Shown piece after piece: positions 26,560 to 30,631 of a stretch of 30,631 bases of DNA (the first letter of the stretch is position 1; each line of letters starts with the position of its first letter). The translations under genes and the position numbers were made by a program. Under the pieces are notes generated by a model. It did no database searches. It was not told the origin of the DNA and was given only the letters and a program-made list of their open reading frames with translations. Source of the stretch: Ruminococcaceae bacterium UBA3753 (GTDB lineage: Bacteria; Bacillota; Clostridia; Oscillospirales; Acutalibacteraceae); NCBI GenBank assembly GCA_002372375.1, contig DFGJ01000014.1, positions 1-30,631 on the forward strand, written 5' to 3'.

Positions 26560-26606
26560 TTAAGAGTTTTATTTACATACAAAGCTGAATAGCTGGAGAT
26601 ATACAA

Positions 26607-28193
26607 ATGAGTGATAAAAAAAATACTTTTTATGTTACAGCGCCCATATATTATCCATCTGGGGATCCACATCTTGGTCATGCGTATTGCTCTATAGCTG
26701 CAGATGTAATAGCACGTTATAAAAGACTTTTAGGTTTTGATGTAATGCTCCTAACGGGGACTGATGAGCACGGCCAAAAAATAGAAAATATGGCTAACAA
26801 GGAAGGCGTAATTCCCGAAGAATATGTTGACGGTATGAGTCAGAAATTTAAAGATTTGTGGAAAGTTTTAGATATCTCTTATGATAAGTTTATAAGAACT
26901 ACGGATAGTTATCACAAAGAGTCTGTGGGAAAAATCTTTACTAAGCTTTATGAAAAGGGAGATATATACAAGAGCTACTATAAAGGACTTTACTGCGAGC
27001 CATGTGAGGCTTTTTTTACAAAAACAAAGGCTAAAGTAGACTGCTTGTGCCCGGATTGTGGAAGAGAACTTAAGTATACAGAAGAAGAAGCATATTTTTT
27101 TAAGCTCTCAAAATATGCTGATAAAATATTGAAACTTTATGAAGAAAATCCGCTCTTTGTTAGGCCTGCCTCTTGCTTCAACGAAATGAAGAAGTTTGTT
27201 GAGGCTGGTCTGGAAGACATATGTGTAAGTAGAACAACATTTAGCTGGGGAGTAAAAGTTCCATTCGATAAAAAACACGTTGTATATGTCTGGATTGATG
27301 CGCTGAGCAACTATATAACAGCTCTAGGTTATGAAAACGCCAAAAGTAAAGAAGAACTCTCCAACTTTTACAAATTCTGGCCCGCTGATGTGCATTTTGT
27401 TGGCAAAGAAATTATGCGATTTCATGCAATAATTTGGGTTGCAATTTTAATAGCGCTGGATTTACCACTTCCAAAGTGTATTTTTGGGCATGGATGGCTT
27501 TTGTTTAAAGATGGAACTAAAATGTCCAAGTCTAAGGGCAATGTTATATCACCTTTAGATTTGATCAATAAATATGCTGTATCCGCGGATGCTGTAAGAT
27601 ATTTTTTACTAAGGGAGTTTCCTTTTGGTAATGACGGTAACTTTAGTTTTGACTCGTTTGTTAACAGAATAAATTCTGATCTAGCAAACGATCTTGGGAA
27701 TCTAGTTTCAAGAACGACTTCTATGATACTTAAATATAAAAGTGATGGTGTACTTAATTTAGAAAATCTCTTACTTGGTATTGATGAAAAAGAACTGATC
27801 AGTACAGTAAGCAAGGCAAAAAATACCTACCAAAATCTTTTAGACTCCTTTAAATTTTCTGAGAGTTTATCTGCGATATGGAGTGTTGTCTTGCAAGCTA
27901 ACAGATACATAGAAAAAGTAACGCCTTGGAAACTGTACTCAAGCAAAAACATTGAAAAACTTGATACAGTCCTTTACATTTTGTGTGAATTAATACGTTG
28001 TGTTGCTGTACTACTGATACCGTTTATACCCACAACTTCAGAAAAAATATTTAGCCAAATAGGGATCAGTAGTAAAGGCCTTAAAACTTTTTCCAGTGCA
28101 AAAGTGTACGATAGTGAGAACTTAGTTAAATACAAAATATGCAGGGAAAAAGAGATTTTATTTCCCAGGATAGACCTGAAAAGTGTCGATTGA
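26607..28193 (+). CDS. metG: Methionyl-tRNA synthetase, short form
   Basis: Charges tRNA-Met with methionine, including the initiator. Class I motifs: HLGH (22-25, the HIGH box) within PSGDPHLGHAY and KMSKS at 305-309. The connective peptide has a knuckle C130-x2-C133 and C148-x2-C151 that would bind zinc. WIDALSNYITALGYE and the FHAIIWVAILIALDLPLP segment are typical. Start ATG with TGGAGAT upstream. The 528 residues end after the anticodon-binding helical domain, so the C-terminal EMAP/Trbp111-like tRNA-binding extension of Bacillus-type enzymes (about 650 residues) is absent; the enzyme is probably monomeric. It diverges from the MBL hydrolase across 267 bases. Its stop codon lies inside the terminator hairpin. 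Confidence 0.97.
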   Translation: MSDKKNTFYVTAPIYYPSGDPHLGHAYCSIAADVIARYKRLLGFDVMLLTGTDEHGQKIENMANKEGVIPEEYVDGMSQKFKDLWKVLDISYDKFIRTTDSYHKESVGKIFTKLYEKGDIYKSYYKGLYCEPCEAFFTKTKAKVDCLCPDCGRELKYTEEEAYFFKLSKYADKILKLYEENPLFVRPASCFNEMKKFVEAGLEDICVSRTTFSWGVKVPFDKKHVVYVWIDALSNYITALGYENAKSKEELSNFYKFWPADVHFVGKEIMRFHAIIWVAILIALDLPLPKCIFGHGWLLFKDGTKMSKSKGNVISPLDLINKYAVSADAVRYFLLREFPFGNDGNFSFDSFVNRINSDLANDLGNLVSRTTSMILKYKSDGVLNLENLLLGIDEKELISTVSKAKNTYQNLLDSFKFSESLSAIWSVVLQANRYIEKVTPWKLYSSKNIEKLDTVLYILCELIRCVAVLLIPFIPTTSEKIFSQIGISSKGLKTFSSAKVYDSENLVKYKICREKEILFPRIDLKSVD

Positions 28194-28200
28194 CACTTTT
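28179..28200 (+). terminator. Terminator overlapping the end of metG
   Basis: A perfect 9-bp stem AAAAGTGTC/GACACTTTT with loop GATT. The TGA stop (28191-28193) is in the loop and the start of the 3' arm. The U stretch is only the last four stem bases plus ACTCTC, so efficiency is uncertain. Confidence 0.65.
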
Positions 28201-28685
28201 ACTCTCGTAAACCTAGAATGGCTTGCTAATTTTTTAGAAAGTTGTGTCGGCGTAAACTTAGTTAATACATGAAAATGAGGCCTCAAAGCTCAGAATAGGT
28301 GAGACAGAAGATTTCACTTTACAAATCTATACTAAGCTTGCTCTTTACGACTCGTTAATTTTTTAGCAGGTAGTTATGTCCATATCGGCTTAATCAATTT
28401 ACAAAAAAATAATTGTTGAATAGCGCCGATGAGTACACCGACCTTAAGAAACCTAAACCAGTCGAATTCCTGTGGATTGTTTAGCAAAGTTTTGTCGGCG
28501 AAAACTTAGTTGATGCACAAAAGTGAAGCTTCGCTGCTTAAACTAAATCAGCTAAGTACTTTTTTTGTTCTCGCAAATTCAAGCTATCTCGATTTATATA
28601 ACTTGTTAATTCTCTAGGAAGTTTTGGCAAAAACAACTCAGTTAATTTATACAAAAGAGCTCAACTACATAGTGCAAAACATAAA
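28201..28685. repeat. Diverged tandem repeat in the metG downstream spacer
   Basis: Four related segments carry a version of GTTAATTTTTTAG.AAGTT..GTCGGC..AAACTTAGTTAAT. The TTAG (or CTAG) within them falls at 28234, 28363, 28481 and 28614, i.e. spacing of 129, 118 and 133. The first and third copies share TTTTGTCGGCG-like and AACTTAGTTGATGCA-like text. The array is far more decayed than the comM one, has no coding frame and does not match the metG 3' end. Confidence 0.55.
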
Positions 28686-28758
28686 GTGCTGACTAAGTTG
28701 TTATCGTTCATCCACCCTAATTTGTTTATTCAGTCTATCACATTCCCTAAGTCAGCAC
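28686..28758. repeat. Spaced inverted repeat beside the double-glycine peptide gene
   Basis: GTGCTGACTAAG (28686-28697) and CTAAGTCAGCAC (28747-28758) are inverted with one mismatch, separated by 49 bases, and end 20 bases past the stop of the minus-strand peptide gene. It could be a transcript-end structure or the trace of a small mobile element. Confidence 0.5.
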
Positions 28759-28777
28759 GGAACAGCGAAGGCCCACG

Positions 28778-29062
28778 CTATTCGACGAGGGAGCAATAGT
28801 CATTCCGGAATATTCCAGGATCCGAACCATCATGTAAATAAACATCCGATTCAACTATTGCATCTGCTGCGCTTTTACTTATTTGCTTGCCCTTACCACC
28901 GCTTGGCGTTTTTATAAAGCACTTATCACCATACCAGTGGTCTTCAACAATAATCCCATGTGATTTGTATACATAATAATTCCTATTCTTGCCTCCACTA
29001 ACTTGATCGAGCTCGTCGTCAGAAAGCCCAGCTACCCCGTTTTTATAATTTTTATCTTCCAT
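28778..29062 (-). CDS. Double-glycine-leader peptide precursor (bacteriocin/RiPP-like), orphan
   Basis: The ATG at 29062 has GGAGGAG directly upstream; a TTG at 29077 overlaps that site and is rejected. Residues 1-24 form a leader ending LSDDELDQVSGG, the classical double-glycine cleavage motif recognised by peptidase-containing ABC transporters (C39 domain). The predicted 70-residue core starts KNRNYYVYKSHGIIVED, contains two cysteines (GDKCFIKT and DYCSLVE), a Gly/Lys-rich PSGGKGKQ turn, and HDGSDPG. It is soluble, not strongly hydrophobic, and unlike the pore-forming class II peptides I know. No transporter, maturase or immunity gene is visible, so export must depend on genes elsewhere. 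It faces the phage tail gene divergently across 439 bases. Bacteriocin, signalling peptide or exported effector are all possible. Confidence 0.82.
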   Translation of the reverse strand: MEDKNYKNGVAGLSDDELDQVSGGKNRNYYVYKSHGIIVEDHWYGDKCFIKTPSGGKGKQISKSAADAIVESDVYLHDGSDPGIFRNDYCSLVE

Positions 29063-29501
29063 TTTAAACTCCTCCAAATATTTTTTATATAAACTCTAAA
29101 GTTCGTATAAAATTATTTTAACATAAATATATTTAAAAGTCAATTAAAATTATTTAATTTTCACTAATACATTCAAATGACATTAGGAAACAAATCTTTC
29201 TCAAATTAATAAAAAACAAAATCCAACAAAGTTATCACAAAGAAAAGATTAGATATATATCCGAAACATAAAACACTAAAAACGAAAAAAGCACTTCTAC
29301 TTTGCTCAATTAAAAAAGTTAAAAGTACAATCACCAACTCTATTCGTATTTTTATGAGTTGTTATGACTTGTGATTATGTCCGTGGTATTCGTTTCTAGA
29401 ACAGACTGAAAAAATTATTAGTTGCACAAAAAATTACAATAAACGCTCGTTTTTTCTTATCAATAGAAGGTTTTGTACAATTAAATTTAGGAGGAATTAC
29501 A
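29063..29501. other. Spacer between the peptide gene and the phage tail gene
   Basis: 439 AT-rich bases. The first 80 hold the peptide gene promoter. The rest shows no gene and no attachment-site-like duplication I can recognise. Confidence 0.5.
29115..29143 (-). promoter_or_regulatory. Strong promoter of the double-glycine peptide gene
   Basis: Minus strand: TTGACT (29143-29138), 17 bases, TAAAAT (29120-29115) preceded by TGT, an extended -10. 10 of 12 consensus positions, 52 bases before the ATG. Confidence 0.65.
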
Positions 29502-30631
29502 TTGGCCCAAAAAACAGTAACACTAAATATATGGGATGACAATAAAGGCTTTTTTAGAGCTTTTGAAGGAGAAAATTCTAGTAGAAAGCTTATAGTAAGA
29601 CTAGTAGACGATGAAGGGCCTGTAGATTTAAGTGAAAAGATAGTACATTTTTTGGCAAAAAAGCCGGATGGTAACATTATCTATGATGTTATGAATATAG
29701 ACGATGCTGCAAATGGAATAGTAAGCCTAGAATTAACAGATCAGATATGTGCAAGAAGTGGAATATTAGAAAACTGCGAAATAAATATCATAGATCTAGA
29801 TGGAAAAAAACTAGTGGCAAAGAAAATAGACTTATTCATATCGCCTTCAATATGTTCCAGTGTAGAAGAAAGTCTTTCGGAAATTACTGCATTTAATGAG
29901 CTGATTAGAAAAGTTGACAATCTAGAAAGCCACACCCTTGATTTAAATAATCCACACAGTGTTGACTCAAATCAAACCCAATCTGTGCCTATTTCTAGAA
30001 AAATTAACAATAAGTCCCTTGCAGATGACATAACTCTAACGAGTGCTGACGTAAATGCTGCGTCCGCAATTCACCATCATACAATGTCAGATGTAGACCT
30101 CGGTGGTACTTTGCCTTTAATTTCCGGTGGTACCGGTGCTAGTACAGCTGCTGCAGCTAGAGAAAATCTTGGTGTGTATCCGGTAAATACTTCACTTACA
30201 GGGATAATAAGTTATCCTTGCACAACGGCAGAAGTTTTGTCCGCAATACCAAATAAAAGTTCTCTAGCTCTCAACATTACTTCAAGCTCAACTACGATAA
30301 CTGATCTTCCCGAAACTAGTGGGCTTTTGACAATAGTTAAAGATCAGCTTGATAGCGCAAAAGTCAGTTTTACACATTTAGCCACATCTTCACAAGATAG
30401 TTCCAAAATTTACAACGGATTCTACCGAACTGATGTTACACCTATTTCCATATCTTGGGTAGATTCATCATCTAGTATCACTGGGACTGTTCCAATATCA
30501 CAAGGCGGAACTGGAGCGACAAGCGCTTCAGCAGCTAGAGAAAATCTTGGTGTATATCCGGTAAATACTTCACTTACAGGAATAATAAATTACCCTTGTA
30601 CAACAGCAGAAGTTTTGTCAGCGCTACCAAA
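29502..30631 (+). CDS. Phage baseplate/tail protein, BppU-like N domain with fibre repeats (5' part, runs off the window)
   Basis: Open without a stop for 376 codons to the window edge. TTG start with GGAGG (29490-29494) seven bases upstream. Residues 1 to about 115 (TVTLNIWDDNKGFFRAFEG, KLIVRLVDDEGPVDLSEK, VHFLAKKPDGNIIYD, LELTDQICARSGILENCEI) follow the BppU N-terminal fold of Firmicutes siphophage baseplates. After a HNPHSV-like HTLDLNNPHSVDSNQ segment come collar/fibre motifs ISGGTGASTAAAARENLGV and ISQGGTGATSASAARENLGV, typical of tail fibre proteins. The second half repeats with a 126-codon period. It marks the edge of a prophage or phage-derived tail-like particle; neighbours lie outside. 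Confidence 0.88.
   Translation, partial: MAQKTVTLNIWDDNKGFFRAFEGENSSRKLIVRLVDDEGPVDLSEKIVHFLAKKPDGNIIYDVMNIDDAANGIVSLELTDQICARSGILENCEINIIDLDGKKLVAKKIDLFISPSICSSVEESLSEITAFNELIRKVDNLESHTLDLNNPHSVDSNQTQSVPISRKINNKSLADDITLTSADVNAASAIHHHTMSDVDLGGTLPLISGGTGASTAAAARENLGVYPVNTSLTGIISYPCTTAEVLSAIPNKSSLALNITSSSTTITDLPETSGLLTIVKDQLDSAKVSFTHLATSSQDSSKIYNGFYRTDVTPISISWVDSSSSITGTVPISQGGTGATSASAARENLGVYPVNTSLTGIINYPCTTAEVLSALP
30156..30253 (+). repeat. Intragenic tail-fibre repeat, copy 1
   Basis: Matches 30534-30631 (period 378 bases, 126 codons). About 10 of 98 bases differ, mostly at third codon positions; only S/N and I/L change at the protein level. Confidence 0.85.
30534..30631 (+). repeat. Intragenic tail-fibre repeat, copy 2 (continues past the window)
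   Basis: Partner of 30156-30253, starting at ARENLGVYPVNTSLTG. The copy is cut by the window end. Confidence 0.85.

Noticed and set aside
26340..26606. T-box riboswitch ahead of metG
   Set aside because: No T-box sequence or antiterminator, and the promoter lies only about 50 bases before the start codon; the small palindrome ATACCG/CGGTAT lies upstream of the promoter.

Overview
The window looks like part of the chromosome of a low-GC, Gram-positive (clostridial-type) bacterium with a loosely packed, decaying genome. Supporting signs are GGAGG-type ribosome sites, frequent GTG and TTG starts, a processive diacylglycerol glucosyltransferase-like enzyme, a double-glycine peptide leader and a BppU-type phage baseplate protein. 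Only about 62% of the window is covered by genes I can support. The rest is AT-rich spacer with diverged tandem repeats and gene remnants. That density, with several small secreted proteins of unknown function, fits a host-restricted or symbiotic lineage (inference; no species is assigned).

Layout: (1) 1-5000: the 3' end of tRNA-Pro(CGG), a secreted helical protein (776-1615), endonuclease III (nth, minus), tRNA-Ala(CGC) and long empty spacers. (2) 5118-12281: a GT28-type glycosyltransferase, then a 1798-residue surface protein on the minus strand with a beta-helix-like N-part, eight MBG/YDG-like repeats and a C-terminal membrane anchor. Just upstream of it lies the degenerate 3' end and terminator of a lost paralogue. 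(3) 12655-16660: an RluB/RsuA pseudouridine synthase, then a ComM/YifB AAA+ ATPase. The C-terminal coding segment of comM has been multiplied into an array of 176-bp units between its stop codon and its terminator. (4) 17088-19298: a pair of small unknown proteins, a divergent YfcE-type phosphoesterase and a frameshifted secreted-protein gene with a near-consensus promoter. (5) 20213-25212: an Orn/Lys/Arg decarboxylase, a 72-residue secreted peptide, a G-rich spacer, GalU and another secreted protein. (6) 25536-30631: an RNase Z-like MBL hydrolase and metG read divergently from a shared spacer, followed by a diverged repeat spacer, an orphan double-glycine-leader peptide and the start of a phage baseplate/tail gene that runs off the end.

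Functional links: GalU makes UDP-glucose, the likely donor for the glycolipid glycosyltransferase at 5118. Nth, RluB, MetG and the tRNAs are housekeeping. The large surface protein, the four small secreted proteins, the double-glycine peptide and the phage tail protein form the accessory, outward-facing set. The most unusual structure is the comM tail array. The secreted-protein set and the orphan peptide come next.
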